Counted from the stretch's first letter, positions 16,804-26,004 are shown. The stretch: DNA of 64,000 nt from Microvirga mediterraneensis (GCF_013520865.1 NZ_JACDXJ010000001.1:806001-870000); one strand, 5' to 3'. The notes: generated by a model not told the origin, from the sequence alone. Numbers and translations are program-made.

Positions 16804-17775
16804 ATGTCCGGATTCGAGGTCAAGGCATCGATACGCTTCGGCCTTTGTGGCGCCGGGGCCTTCTTCCTGTCGGCCGCTTCCGCGTGGGCCGCGGAGCCGC
16901 AACTCCCGTTGGGGCTGCTGACCCTGTGCCTTGCGACGCTTCCCGAGACACGGCCGGAGCAGGTCTGGGCCTCCTGGAGCCTCTCGCCGGTGATCGTCCT
17001 CCCTCTGGTCCTGGTCACGGTCCTCTATGGTCGCGGGCTGCGCGTCCTGCACAAGGAGGCCCGGCCTCCCCTGGCGCAGCGGGCCCTGTTCGGCGCCGGC
17101 ATCGCATGCCTCGTGGTCGCGCTGGTTTCTCCCCTTTGCCGGATGGCCGCAACCCTCGCCTGGGCGCACATGGTCCAGCACGTCCTGCTCGTCGCCGGTG
17201 CGCCGCTGCTCCTGGCGCTGAGCCGTCCCGGACGCGTCCTTTTCGCGGCTTTACCGGCCCGTCTCCGCCTGATTGCCGAGGCCGTGCGGACGGACAGGCC
17301 GGCGTCGCAGCCCTATGCCTATCTCCTCGCCAGCTTCGTGCTCTACGGGGCGAATATCTGGTTCTGGCATGTCCCGGCGCTCTATCAGGGCGCGCTGCTG
17401 GGTGCCGGCCTGCATGTGCTCATGATCGCGGTGCTGCTCGCCGTCAGCCTGCTGTTCTGGCACGTGATCCTGGAGACCTACCGGATGCCGGGGCCCGGTT
17501 CCGGACTTGCCGCCGCACTCCTCTTCTTCACGTTCCTGCACACCGCCGTTCTCGGCCTGCTCCTCGCCCTCTCTCCGCAGGTCTGGTACCCGCTGATGGC
17601 GTTGCGCAGCGCGGCATGGGGCCTGCTGCCCATCGACGACCAGCGGCTCGCCGGGCTGATCATGTGGATCCCCATGGGAGGGGTGTATTTCGCCACGGCC
17701 CTCGTGATCATGGGGCGGCTCATCGCCGGCTCCAGCCGAACCCCGGGAGCGGCGGCTTCGACCGGAGCCGAGTGA
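16804..17775 (+). CDS. ctaG: CtaG-type (caa3_CtaG) cytochrome c oxidase assembly protein
   Basis: A 323-aa polytopic membrane protein of the caa3_CtaG family (Bacillus-type CtaG, distinct from Cox11). It begins with a signal-like hydrophobic segment and then about seven helices. Conserved histidines occur in AHMVQHVLLV, NIWFWHVPALYQ and FWHVILET, and they may bind copper or heme. The family is associated with assembly of terminal oxidases. No oxidase subunits are adjacent, but a metal-transporting ATPase follows in convergent orientation. Very strong Shine-Dalgarno (GGGAGGGG) four bases before ATG. Confidence 0.85.
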   Translation: MSGFEVKASIRFGLCGAGAFFLSAASAWAAEPQLPLGLLTLCLATLPETRPEQVWASWSLSPVIVLPLVLVTVLYGRGLRVLHKEARPPLAQRALFGAGIACLVVALVSPLCRMAATLAWAHMVQHVLLVAGAPLLLALSRPGRVLFAALPARLRLIAEAVRTDRPASQPYAYLLASFVLYGANIWFWHVPALYQGALLGAGLHVLMIAVLLAVSLLFWHVILETYRMPGPGSGLAAALLFFTFLHTAVLGLLLALSPQVWYPLMALRSAAWGLLPIDDQRLAGLIMWIPMGGVYFATALVIMGRLIAGSSRTPGAAASTGAE

Positions 17776-17790
17776 TCGCGCCAAGCCCCC

Positions 17791-20094
17791 TCAGGTCCGG
17801 CCGCCGGCGGCGAGCAGGCGCATGGCGTTGGCGGTGACCAGCACCGTCGCGCCCGTGTCGGCGAGGATGGCCGGCCACAGGCCGGTGATGCCCAGGATGG
17901 TGGTGACCAGGAACACCGCCTTGAGCCCGAGCGCGATGGCGATGTTCTGGCGGATGTTGGCCATCGTGTCCCGCGACAGGCGCACCATGCGGGCGATGTC
18001 GAGCACGCGCCCGTGCAGCACCGCCGCGTCGGCGGTCTCCAGCGCCACGTCCGTGCCGCCACCCATGGCGATGCCCACATCCGCCGCCGCCAGGCCCGGG
18101 GCATCGTTGATGCCGTCGCCGATCTTGGCCACCACGTGGCCGTTGGCCTGCAGCTCCCGGACGATGGCCTGCTTGTCCTGCGGCAGCAGGTCGGCCCGGG
18201 GCTCGATGCCGAGCCCCGTGGCAATGGCGGTCGCCGTGCGCCGGTTGTCGCCGGTGACCATGAGCGTGTCGACACCCGCCCGCTTCAGGGCCTCAAGCCC
18301 TTCCTTCGCGTCCGGGCGCGGCTCGTCGCGCATGGCGATGACCCCTGCGACCTGCTCGCCCGCGAGCAGCACCGAGACGGATTTGCCCTCGTCGTTCAGC
18401 CCGGTGATCAGCGTCGTCTGCTCCGACGTGAGCGCCACCTTCTCGGCCACGGCCTTGGGCGAGCCGAGGAAGAGCGACACGCCGCCGACGCTGCCGGTCA
18501 CTCCCTTGCCTCCAGCCGCCCCGGCACCGGTCGCCGGCGGCACCGGAACGCCGGCCTCCGCGGCCTTGGCCAGGATCGCCGTGGCGAGCGGGTGGCTCGA
18601 TCCCGTTTCCAGGGCGGCCGCCAGGGACAGGACCTCCCGCTCCGAGCGTCCGACGGGGATCACGTCCGTGACCTTGGGCTTGCCCTCGGTCAGGGTGCCG
18701 GTCTTGTCCAGAGCCGCTACGGTGATGGTGCCCAGCGTCTCCAGCACGGCCCCGCCCTTCATGAGCAGGCCGCGGCGGGCGCCGGCCGCGAGGCCTGCCG
18801 CGATGGCCGCGGGCGTCGAGATCACGAGGGCGCAGGGGCAGCCGATCAGCAGGATCGCCAGGCCCTTGTAGACCCATTCGCCCCAGGGAGCGCCGAAGAG
18901 CAGGGGCGGCACGACGGCGACGAGCGCGCCGATGACGAGGACAGCCGGCGTGTAGTAGCGCGAGAAGCGGTCGATGAAGCGCTCGGTCGGGGCTTTGCTT
19001 TCCTGCGCCTCCTCCACGAGGCGCACGATGCGCGCGATGGTGTTGTCCTGGGCGGCGGCCGTGACGCGCACGCGCAGGGCGCCGTCGCCGTTGATGGTGC
19101 CGGCGAAGACGGTCTCGCCTTCGCCCTTGCGCTTGGGCACGCTTTCGCCGGTCACCGGCGCCTCGTCGACGGCGCTCTCGCCCGACACGATCTCGCCATC
19201 GGCGGGAACCCGGTCGCCGGGGCGGACGAGGATGACGGAGCCGACCGTCAGGGTCTCGGCCGGGACTTCCTCGGTCCGGCCGCCGCGTTCGATCAGGGCC
19301 GTCTTGGGCACCAGCTTGGTCAGGTTCCGGATGCTGGCCCGGGCACGGCCCGCGGCGACGCCTTCGAGCAATTCGCCGACCAGGAACAGGAACACCACCA
19401 TGGCGGCCTCCTCGGTGGCCCCGATGATCACCGCGCCGACGGCCGCGATGGTCATGAGCATCTCGATGGAGAACGGGGTGCCGAAGCGGGCCGCCACGAC
19501 AGCCCGCCGGGCAATCGGCACGAGGCCGACCGCCATGGCGAGGACGAAGGCCCAATGACCGGTCTGCGGCAGGAGCCGGCCGATGACGTAGGCGGAGACC
19601 AGCGCCAGACCGCAGGCGATGGTCAGGAGGCCGCGCGGGCTCGTCCACCAGGGACCGTCGCTGGGGCCATGGTCGTGCAGGTGCCCGTGCAGGCCGGCGG
19701 CAGCTTCATCATCATGATCGTGCTTGTGCCCGCGATCGTGGGCATGGCCCTCATGATCGTGGTCGCAGCCGGAGCCGTGGACGTGTCCATGGCCGTGATC
19801 GGCCTTGTGGGCGGAGGCCCTGGCGGTTGCGGGACCCTGCCCGGTGACCTTGTAGCCCAAGGTCGTGATCTGCTTCGCGAGGGCAGCCGGGACGACCGTG
19901 TCGTCATGGGAGACGGTCACGGTACCGGCCGGGACGGAGACGTTGACGTCTTCCACGCCCGGGTTGCGTCGCAGAGCCGTGTCGATCTTGGCCGCGCAGG
20001 AGGCGCAGTCCATGCCCGAGACGCGGTAGCGGGTGCGCTGTTCCCTCGCGGACTTGTCCTCATGGCCGCCGGGCAGGTTGCGTGCCTCATTCAT
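17791..20094 (-). CDS. Heavy-metal-translocating P1B-type ATPase (Zn/Cd/Pb type)
   Basis: A 767-aa efflux pump that hydrolyses ATP to move divalent metal out of the cytoplasm. An N-terminal HMA domain carries GMDCASCAAKID (Cys near residues 30 and 33). A His/Asp-rich linker follows (about residues 97-145, many HGH and HDH repeats). The transmembrane CPC motif is in IGCPCALVIST (about 418), the phosphorylation site DKTGTLTEG (about 460), and SSHPLA (about 498). The CPC site with a His-rich N-terminus and a MerR regulator points to Zn/Cd/Pb rather than Cu. Divergent from merR, with a MerR-type promoter between them. Confidence 0.93.
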   Translation of the reverse strand: MNEARNLPGGHEDKSAREQRTRYRVSGMDCASCAAKIDTALRRNPGVEDVNVSVPAGTVTVSHDDTVVPAALAKQITTLGYKVTGQGPATARASAHKADHGHGHVHGSGCDHDHEGHAHDRGHKHDHDDEAAAGLHGHLHDHGPSDGPWWTSPRGLLTIACGLALVSAYVIGRLLPQTGHWAFVLAMAVGLVPIARRAVVAARFGTPFSIEMLMTIAAVGAVIIGATEEAAMVVFLFLVGELLEGVAAGRARASIRNLTKLVPKTALIERGGRTEEVPAETLTVGSVILVRPGDRVPADGEIVSGESAVDEAPVTGESVPKRKGEGETVFAGTINGDGALRVRVTAAAQDNTIARIVRLVEEAQESKAPTERFIDRFSRYYTPAVLVIGALVAVVPPLLFGAPWGEWVYKGLAILLIGCPCALVISTPAAIAAGLAAGARRGLLMKGGAVLETLGTITVAALDKTGTLTEGKPKVTDVIPVGRSEREVLSLAAALETGSSHPLATAILAKAAEAGVPVPPATGAGAAGGKGVTGSVGGVSLFLGSPKAVAEKVALTSEQTTLITGLNDEGKSVSVLLAGEQVAGVIAMRDEPRPDAKEGLEALKRAGVDTLMVTGDNRRTATAIATGLGIEPRADLLPQDKQAIVRELQANGHVVAKIGDGINDAPGLAAADVGIAMGGGTDVALETADAAVLHGRVLDIARMVRLSRDTMANIRQNIAIALGLKAVFLVTTILGITGLWPAILADTGATVLVTANAMRLLAAGGRT

Positions 20095-20129
20095 CGCAAA
20101 GACCTCTTCACTTCGATTCGGCCGGAGCC

Positions 20130-20156
20130 TACATCCTCTAGCGACTAGAGGTTCAA
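20130..20156 (-). promoter_or_regulatory. MerR-type promoter/operator for the metal ATPase
   Basis: On the minus strand -35 TTGAAC (20156-20151) and a -10-like TAGGCT are separated by 19 nt instead of 17. The spacer holds a seven-base dyad CCTCTAG/CTAGAGG with a three-base centre (20135-20151). An over-long spacer with an internal dyad is the hallmark of MerR-controlled promoters, in which the regulator untwists DNA on metal binding. Confidence 0.88.
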
Positions 20157-20168
20157 GAGGTTTCTCGT

Positions 20169-20585
20169 ATGTCCCTGACGATCGGAGAGCTGTCGCGCCA
20201 AGCCCAGGTGAAAATCCCGACCATCCGTTATTACGAGCAGATCGGCCTTCTGGCCGCGCCGGCCCGGACGGAGGGCCAGCAGCGGCGTTATGGCGCGGGC
20301 GATGTCCGCCGGCTCAACTTCATCCGCCATGCCCGCGAACTCGGGTTCGAGGTCGAGGCCATCCGACAGCTTCTGGATCTCACGGGCACACCCGACCGCG
20401 CCTGCGGGGACGTGCATGAGATCACCAAGGTCCATCTCGAGGAGGTGAAGGACAAGATCGCCCGGCTCACCGCCCTGCGCGACGAGCTCGAGGCCATGGT
20501 CGCCTGCGACTACCGGAAGATCGCCGAGTGCCGCATCATCGAGGTGCTTGCCGACCATGGACAATGCCGACACGATCGGCATTGA
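20169..20585 (+). CDS. MerR family metal-responsive regulator (ZntR/CadR/PbrR-like)
   Basis: A 138-aa regulator. The N-terminal MerR helix-turn-helix is clear (LTIGELSRQAQVKIPTIRYY, then YGAGDVRRLNFIRHAR), followed by the dimerisation helix. The C-terminal half has cysteines in RACGDVHE, VACDYRK, AECRI and the tail QCRHDRH, suited to binding a soft divalent metal. It is transcribed away from the ATPase gene with 74 bp between the two starts, and the shared region has the extended-spacer promoter expected for its target. Confidence 0.92.
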   Translation: MSLTIGELSRQAQVKIPTIRYYEQIGLLAAPARTEGQQRRYGAGDVRRLNFIRHARELGFEVEAIRQLLDLTGTPDRACGDVHEITKVHLEEVKDKIARLTALRDELEAMVACDYRKIAECRIIEVLADHGQCRHDRH

Positions 20586-20615
20586 GGCGTCGAACGCAAA
20601 AGCGGGGTCCGATCC

Positions 20616-21632
20616 TCACCGCCAGCCCAGGGCCGGGGCGACGTGCTTCAGGATGGCCTCGATGACATGGGCATTGTAGTCGACGCCGAGCTGGTTCGGC
20701 ACGGTCAGAAGCAGCGTATCGGCCTCGGCGATCGCCTCGTCCGCCTTGAGTTCCTCGATGAGCCTATCCGGTTCCGCCGCATAGGAGCGGCCGAAGATCG
20801 CCCGCATGTTGTCGATGAAGCCGATCTGGTCGCCGTCCTTGCCGTGCCCGAAATAGGCCCGGTCGCGGTCGTTCACGAGCGCGAAGATCGACCGTGAGAC
20901 CGAGACGCGAGGCTCGCGGGCATGCCCCGCCTCCTTCCACGCTTCCCGGTAGAGGCGGATCTGCTTGGCCTGCTGGACGTGGAAGGGTTCGCCCGTCTCG
21001 TCCTCCTTCAGGGTCGAGCTCTGGAGGTTCATGCCCCGCTGGGCGGCCCAGATGGCCGTTGCGTTGGAGGCGGATCCCCACCAGATGCGCTCGCGCAAGC
21101 CTTCCGAATGCGGCTCGAGGCGCAGCAGGCCGGGTGGGTTGGGAAACATCGGGCGCGGGTTCGGCTCGGCGAAGCCCTCGCCCTTGAGGACGTTCAGAAG
21201 CACTTCCGTATGATGGCGGGCCATGTCGGCGTCGCTTTGGCCTTCGTCGGGCGTATAGCCGAAGTAGCGCCAACCATCGATCACCTGTTCGGGCGAGCCG
21301 CGGCTGATGCCGAGCTGGAGACGCCCGCCGCCGATTAGGTCGGCCGCGCCCGCATCCTCGGCCATGTAGAGCGGATTCTCGTAGCGCATGTCGATGACGG
21401 CGGTGCCGATCTCGATCCGGCTCGTTCTCGCGCCGACCGCCGCCAGCAGCGGGAAGGGCGAGGCGAGCTGGCGCGCGAAATGATGGACGCGGAAATAGGC
21501 TCCGTCCGCGCCCAGCTCCTCGGCCGCGACGGCGAGGTCGATGGATTGGAGGAGGACATCACGGGCCGAGCGCGTCTGCGATTGCGGCGAGGGTGACCAG
21601 TGCCCGAACGAGAGAAAGCCGATCTTCTTCAT
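20616..21632 (-). CDS. LLM-class flavin-dependent oxidoreductase (luciferase-like)
   Basis: A 338-aa TIM-barrel protein of the bacterial luciferase-like monooxygenase family: the N-terminus MKKIGFLSFGHWSP, the substrate-side motif GADGAYFRVHHFA, the strand RIEIGTAVIDMRYENPLYMA, and GRLQLGISRGSPEQV. These enzymes use reduced flavin to oxidise diverse substrates (alkanesulfonates, polyamine chelators, alkanes). The target is unknown. It converges with merR and is divergent from the AraC gene. Confidence 0.83.
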   Translation of the reverse strand: MKKIGFLSFGHWSPSPQSQTRSARDVLLQSIDLAVAAEELGADGAYFRVHHFARQLASPFPLLAAVGARTSRIEIGTAVIDMRYENPLYMAEDAGAADLIGGGRLQLGISRGSPEQVIDGWRYFGYTPDEGQSDADMARHHTEVLLNVLKGEGFAEPNPRPMFPNPPGLLRLEPHSEGLRERIWWGSASNATAIWAAQRGMNLQSSTLKEDETGEPFHVQQAKQIRLYREAWKEAGHAREPRVSVSRSIFALVNDRDRAYFGHGKDGDQIGFIDNMRAIFGRSYAAEPDRLIEELKADEAIAEADTLLLTVPNQLGVDYNAHVIEAILKHVAPALGWR

Positions 21633-21915
21633 GAGGCGGTCCTATGCAAATACCGTGAGCCGGTTCGACACGCGAAGGCAGATGGCCGTTCGTGTCCAGG
21701 CTCTCCTATGAGACTTGCCTTGACGGATCAATATTGACGCAGGGGCACTCTTCAAGGTGGAGCATCGGCCGGAATAGCAGAGGCCATGTCCGCGATTGAG
21801 CCGCAATTGCCAAGTAACCTATGTTAAATTGATATTGGTCAAGGCGTCGGTGTTCGAATGGACCGAGCGTAAGGTCCTGAGTCACGTATCAGAACTCTGC
21901 GAGAAGGCCATGACG

Positions 21916-23097
21916 ATGACAAACGACATCGGGCCTGCGCTCAAGAGTAAGAGCAATGGTCAGGAACGGCCCATATCGCTCTCGTCCATGGTTCCGGCGG
22001 GATTGGGTCGCACGCTTCCACCCGGCTACATTCATCTGGGCGTCGTCAAGGAAATCGCGCCGACCCTGCGCGAATTCGGCATCGATCCCGCTCCGATCAT
22101 CCGTGAGGCGGGCCTTGATCCGAGTCTTTTCGACGACGGAGCCAACATCATTCCCCATGCGGCTCTGGGACGGCTCCTCACCTTGAGCGTCGCCCGCACG
22201 CATTGTCCGCATTTCGGGTTGCTGGCCGGCCGGCACGCCACGATCCTGTCTTTGGGGTTGATTGGCCGCCTGATGCAGCATTCCGAAACCGTAAAAGATG
22301 CCGTGCGGGCACTCGTGTCGAATCTGAGCATCCAGAACCGGGGTGCCGTGCCCTCGTTCACGATCAGCGACGGCATGGCCCTGCTCACCTTCTCGATTTA
22401 CCAGCCCGAGGTTGAGAGCGCGGATCAGATCTCGGACGGATCTCTCGCGGTGGCGGTCAATGCCCTGCGCACCCTGTGCGGATCGGACTGGAACCCGACC
22501 GAGGTGCTGTTGCCCCGCGCCGCCCCCGCGGACCAGGAGCCGTACCGGCGCCATTTCCGGGCGCCTGTCCGGTTCAACCAGGAGAGCGCTACCCTCGTTT
22601 TCCCGGCGCGTGATCTGGATCGCCGGATCGACGGCGCCGATCCGATGGTGCGGGAGGTTCTGGAGGAGCGGATCCGGCAGATGAAGATCGCTCAGGGCTG
22701 CGAGTTTTCGGACGACATCCGGCGGCTGCTGCGGACGCGGCTGACGCGCACCCGCTGTTCGGCCGAGGATATTGCCGAGACGCTGGCCATGCATCGCCGG
22801 ACCCTGAGCCGCCGCCTGAAGGACAGCGGCATGGGCTATCGGGCGATCGCCAACGAGATCCGATTCGAGATTGCCCGGCAATTGCTGCAGGACACAGAGG
22901 TGCCGCTGGGGCAGATCGCGGCGGCGCTGGGCTATTCGGAAGCCAGCGCCTTCACCCGGGCTTTCCGGCGCTGGTCGGGCCGGACGCCCAAGGCCTGGAG
23001 GGCCGACGGCCGCTCCGGCTGCCTCGCCCCGGCAGCCCAAAGCGCCAGCGGATTGTCCCCACGGGTCAAGCACGGAGCGGCCGGAAGCCTACAATGA
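21916..23097 (+). CDS. AraC family regulator with N-terminal sensing domain
   Basis: A 393-aa regulator. The N-terminal two thirds match the 'arabinose-binding domain of AraC' type (GLDPSLFDDGANIIPHAALGR, then HFGLLAGRH), which senses a small molecule such as a fatty acid or quorum signal in the OruR/OxyR-like subgroup. The C-terminal 100 residues form the AraC double helix-turn-helix (CSAEDIAETLAMHRRTLSRRL, then IAAALGYSEASAFTRAFRRW). ATG 21916 has GAGAAGG eight bases upstream; longer in-frame starts at 21910 and 21796 are less likely. The DNA-binding half is closely similar to the protein at 25525. Confidence 0.85.
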   Translation: MTNDIGPALKSKSNGQERPISLSSMVPAGLGRTLPPGYIHLGVVKEIAPTLREFGIDPAPIIREAGLDPSLFDDGANIIPHAALGRLLTLSVARTHCPHFGLLAGRHATILSLGLIGRLMQHSETVKDAVRALVSNLSIQNRGAVPSFTISDGMALLTFSIYQPEVESADQISDGSLAVAVNALRTLCGSDWNPTEVLLPRAAPADQEPYRRHFRAPVRFNQESATLVFPARDLDRRIDGADPMVREVLEERIRQMKIAQGCEFSDDIRRLLRTRLTRTRCSAEDIAETLAMHRRTLSRRLKDSGMGYRAIANEIRFEIARQLLQDTEVPLGQIAAALGYSEASAFTRAFRRWSGRTPKAWRADGRSGCLAPAAQSASGLSPRVKHGAAGSLQ

Positions 23098-23108
23098 TCC
23101 TTGTAGGC
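23087..23108 (+). terminator. Hairpin across the stop codon of the AraC gene
   Basis: Eight-base perfect arms GCCTACAA and TTGTAGGC flank a six-base loop that contains the TGA stop. TCTTG follows, so the T-run is poor. It may slow or end transcription between the regulator and the mechanosensitive channel gene. Confidence 0.5.
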
Positions 23109-23214
23109 TCTTGAACCTGGAGATGGCATCGTGGGCCAAGTGGCCGGTATGTCGTGAACGCCTCTGGACAGATCTTCTGCCGGTGTCCGTAATCAGCCCT
23201 GATCGGAGTGGACC

Positions 23215-25383
23215 GTGAGCGCAAGATTTTCCCGAACCTTGATTGCCGCTCTGTGGGGGCTGATGGTCCTGATCCTGGTTCAGGCCGGCCTTGGCCCGGC
23301 CCGGGCTCAAGCCGATGCGGCTCCACCCGCGCCGCCGCAGGTTCAGGAGCTTCTGCGGCTGCTGGAGGATCCCGCGACGCGGGCCTGGATCGACCGGCAG
23401 GCACGGCCGGTGCCGTCCCCGGCGGCGGAGACGCAGCAACCGCAGGACATGAACTCCGAATTGATGGCGAGGCGTGTCGAGGCGCTGCGGGCGCATCTTG
23501 CCTCCCTGGCGGCGGAAGTGCCCCGTTTGCCGCAAGAGACCCGGCAGGCGGCCGATCTGCTGTCGCGGGAACTCCAGAGCCGGTCCTTCGTCGATGTCGT
23601 TCTCCTCGTGCTCGGCTTCCTGGGTCTCGGAGCCGGAGCCGAATGGATTTTCCGAAGGATCACGGCAGCCGCAGGCGAGCGGATCGTCTCCCATCCCGTG
23701 CGGACGCCCAACGACCGGCTGCGGTCGGTCGGCTGGCGCCTGGGATTCGGCCTGGCCCATGTGGCGATCTTCGGCCTGGGGAGCATCGGCGCGTTCCTTG
23801 TCTTCGACTGGCCGCCCCTGCTCAGGCGAATCGTGCTCGCCTACCTTCTCGCCGCGCTCCTGTTGCGGGTTGCCCTGCTGGTGAGCCGGGTGCTCCTCTC
23901 ACCCCGGGCGGTGGGTCCTCACGATCCCGAGGTCCTCCGGGTCGTTCCCATGACCGACGAGGCGGCCCGGTTCTGGCACCGCCGCATCGTGCTGTTCATC
24001 GGGTGGTTCGCATTCGGTTGGGCCACTGTGGAAACCGTGACCACTCTCGGGTTCTCGCCAGACGGCCGCAGGGTGGTCGCCTATGCTTTGGGAATCGGCC
24101 TTCTGGTCCTGGCGGTCGAGGCCGTCTGGCGATGGCCGTCTCCTATCGCGGTCGCGCCGGATGCATCGGAGCGTCCGCCGCGGCATCACACGATCGGGAC
24201 GTGGCTGCTGTCGCTCTATCTCGTCCTGCTGTGGGGCTTGTGGGTCGCGGGCCTGATGGGGCTGTTCTGGCTGCTGGTGGTAGCCGTCGTGCTGGCCCAG
24301 GCGGTGAAGGTCACCAGAGACTCCGCCCGCCATCTGCTGCGGCCCCTGGAAGCTTCGGAGACCGCCTACAGCCACGAGCTCTGGGCCGTCTTTCTCGACC
24401 GGGGCATACGGGCCCTTCTGATCGTCGGGGCGGCCCTGTTCCTCGCATGGGTCTGGGGGACCGACCTGGGCGAAATGACGAGCCGCGACACCGTCGTCAC
24501 CCGTCTCGTCCGGGGCGTGCTCAGCAGCATCGTGATCCTGCTGGTGGCCGACCTCCTGTGGCAGGTCGTAAAGACGCAGATCGACCGCAAGCTGGCGCGC
24601 CTGCAGAACGGGGCGTCTCCCGGCAGCGAGGAGGCCTTGCGCCAGGCGCGGGTCCGGACGCTGCTGCCGATGCTCCGCATGGCCGCGTTCATCGTTCTGG
24701 CCACCGTCGCCGTGCTCATGGCGCTCTCGTCCCTGGGGGTGGAGATAGGCCCGCTCATCGCAGGCGCGGGCATCTTCGGCGTGGCCGTGGGGTTCGGGTC
24801 GCAGACCCTCGTGAAGGACATCATCAGCGGCATCTTCTACCTGCTCGACGACGCCTTCCGGGTCGGCGAGTACATCCAGAGCGGCTCCTACAAGGGCACC
24901 GTGGAGAAGCTGGGTTTCCGCTCCGTCAAGCTTCGGCATCATCGCGGCCCCATCTTCACGGTCCCTTACGGCCAGCTCGGAGCGGTGGAGAACATGAGCC
25001 GCGACTGGGTCATCGACAAGATGACCATCAGCGTCACCTACGATACCGACCTCGACAAGGCGAAGAAGATCATCAAGCAAGTGGGCAAGGAGCTTGCTGC
25101 GGATCCGGAATGCGCTCCCAACATCATCGAGCCTCTGAAAATGCAGGGCGTGGAACAGTTCGGCGACTTCGCCATCCAGCTGCGCATGAAGATGATGACC
25201 CGTCCGGGCGAGCAGTTCGTGATCCGGCGCAAGGCCTACGGGATGCTGAAGAAGGCCTTCGACGAGAATGGGATCGAGTTCGCATTCCCGACCGTCCAAG
25301 TGGCGGGCCGCGGGGATGTCGAGCCGGCGGCCGCCCGGCAGATGCTCACGCTCGTCAAGGGCAAGCCGGAAGAGGGCGGTTAG
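23215..25383 (+). CDS. Large MscS-type mechanosensitive channel
   Basis: A 722-aa inner-membrane channel protein. It has a signal peptide (LIAALWGLMVLILVQAGLG...ARAQA), a periplasmic helical segment (residues 40-120), about ten membrane helices and a C-terminal MscS core. The core has the Gly/Ala-rich pore helix GPLIAGAGIFGVAVGFGSQT (about residue 510), then DIISGIFYLLDDAFRVGEYI, the beta domain and the alpha/beta C-terminal domain. Such proteins open under membrane tension and release solutes in osmotic downshock. The start is GTG at 23215. Size and layout resemble YbiO/YnaI-type channels. AraC-type regulators lie on both sides. Confidence 0.9.
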   Translation: MSARFSRTLIAALWGLMVLILVQAGLGPARAQADAAPPAPPQVQELLRLLEDPATRAWIDRQARPVPSPAAETQQPQDMNSELMARRVEALRAHLASLAAEVPRLPQETRQAADLLSRELQSRSFVDVVLLVLGFLGLGAGAEWIFRRITAAAGERIVSHPVRTPNDRLRSVGWRLGFGLAHVAIFGLGSIGAFLVFDWPPLLRRIVLAYLLAALLLRVALLVSRVLLSPRAVGPHDPEVLRVVPMTDEAARFWHRRIVLFIGWFAFGWATVETVTTLGFSPDGRRVVAYALGIGLLVLAVEAVWRWPSPIAVAPDASERPPRHHTIGTWLLSLYLVLLWGLWVAGLMGLFWLLVVAVVLAQAVKVTRDSARHLLRPLEASETAYSHELWAVFLDRGIRALLIVGAALFLAWVWGTDLGEMTSRDTVVTRLVRGVLSSIVILLVADLLWQVVKTQIDRKLARLQNGASPGSEEALRQARVRTLLPMLRMAAFIVLATVAVLMALSSLGVEIGPLIAGAGIFGVAVGFGSQTLVKDIISGIFYLLDDAFRVGEYIQSGSYKGTVEKLGFRSVKLRHHRGPIFTVPYGQLGAVENMSRDWVIDKMTISVTYDTDLDKAKKIIKQVGKELAADPECAPNIIEPLKMQGVEQFGDFAIQLRMKMMTRPGEQFVIRRKAYGMLKKAFDENGIEFAFPTVQVAGRGDVEPAAARQMLTLVKGKPEEGG

Positions 25384-25524
25384 TGCAATCGTGCGGCCCC
25401 GGAAGGCAGCCTGCGCATGGTCCCAAGTGTCAAGAGGAAGTCACAAGCGGTCAAGCAGGCGGATGCCGGAGCGGCCATGATGCCTCTGCTTGGCGGCACG
25501 ACCGCCGGATAGGCGGAGGGGACC

Positions 25525-25947
25525 ATGGAGATGTCATCCACCCGCAGGACAGACGAGATGCCGCCGGGCCATGGCTCCGGCCCCCTGACCGACGATCTGC
25601 GGCGGGTGCTTCGAACCGAGCTGCTCCGGGACACTTGCTCCGCGGCGGCCGTCGCCCGCCTGTTCTCGATGCATCGTCGCACCATGAGCCGTCACCTGCG
25701 CACGGAGGGCCTTGCCTTCCGCCAAGTGGCCAATGAGGTGCGCTTCGAGATCGCATGCGAGCTGCTGGAGAATACCGAAATGGCGGTAAACCAGATCGCC
25801 GCAGTCCTGAGATACTCGGAACTGAGCGCTTTCACCCGCGCTTTCCGGCGCTGGTCCGGGCAGACGCCGTCAGCCTGGCGCGCCCGTCATTCCCGTGCCC
25901 GAGCCTCCGTGAAGCCCCGCATCCAGCGCCTCAAGACGGCCGAATGA
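25525..25947 (+). CDS. Stand-alone AraC-type helix-turn-helix protein
   Basis: A 140-aa protein consisting only of a short tail and an AraC DNA-binding domain: SMHRRTMSRHLRTEGLAFRQ, FEIACELLENTEMAVNQIAA and SAFTRAFRRWSGQTPSAWRA. It matches the C-terminus of the regulator at 21916 through RRTxSRxL, ANEVRFEIA and AFTRAFRRWSG, but has no sensing domain. GGAGGGGACC before the ATG at 25525 is an excellent ribosome site, so it looks like a functional short gene rather than a decayed one. It could compete for the same operator. Confidence 0.8.
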   Translation: MEMSSTRRTDEMPPGHGSGPLTDDLRRVLRTELLRDTCSAAAVARLFSMHRRTMSRHLRTEGLAFRQVANEVRFEIACELLENTEMAVNQIAAVLRYSELSAFTRAFRRWSGQTPSAWRARHSRARASVKPRIQRLKTAE

Positions 25948-25960
25948 ACATGCGGATCCC

Positions 25961-26004
25961 TAAAGCATCGGACGTGAGCTCGTGTTCAAGTTCGATGCTT
26001 TAAA
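25961..26004. repeat. Dispersed palindromic repeat
   Basis: Outer arms TAAAGCATCG and CGATGCTTTA pair over ten bases around a diverged centre. It starts 13 bp after the stand-alone HTH gene, again at a 3' end. Confidence 0.7.

Noticed and set aside
18013..20148. Plus-strand frame of 711 codons antisense to the metal ATPase
   Set aside because: The minus-strand ATPase is complete and recognisable. The plus frame has no family features and is rich in Arg, Gly, His and Asp.
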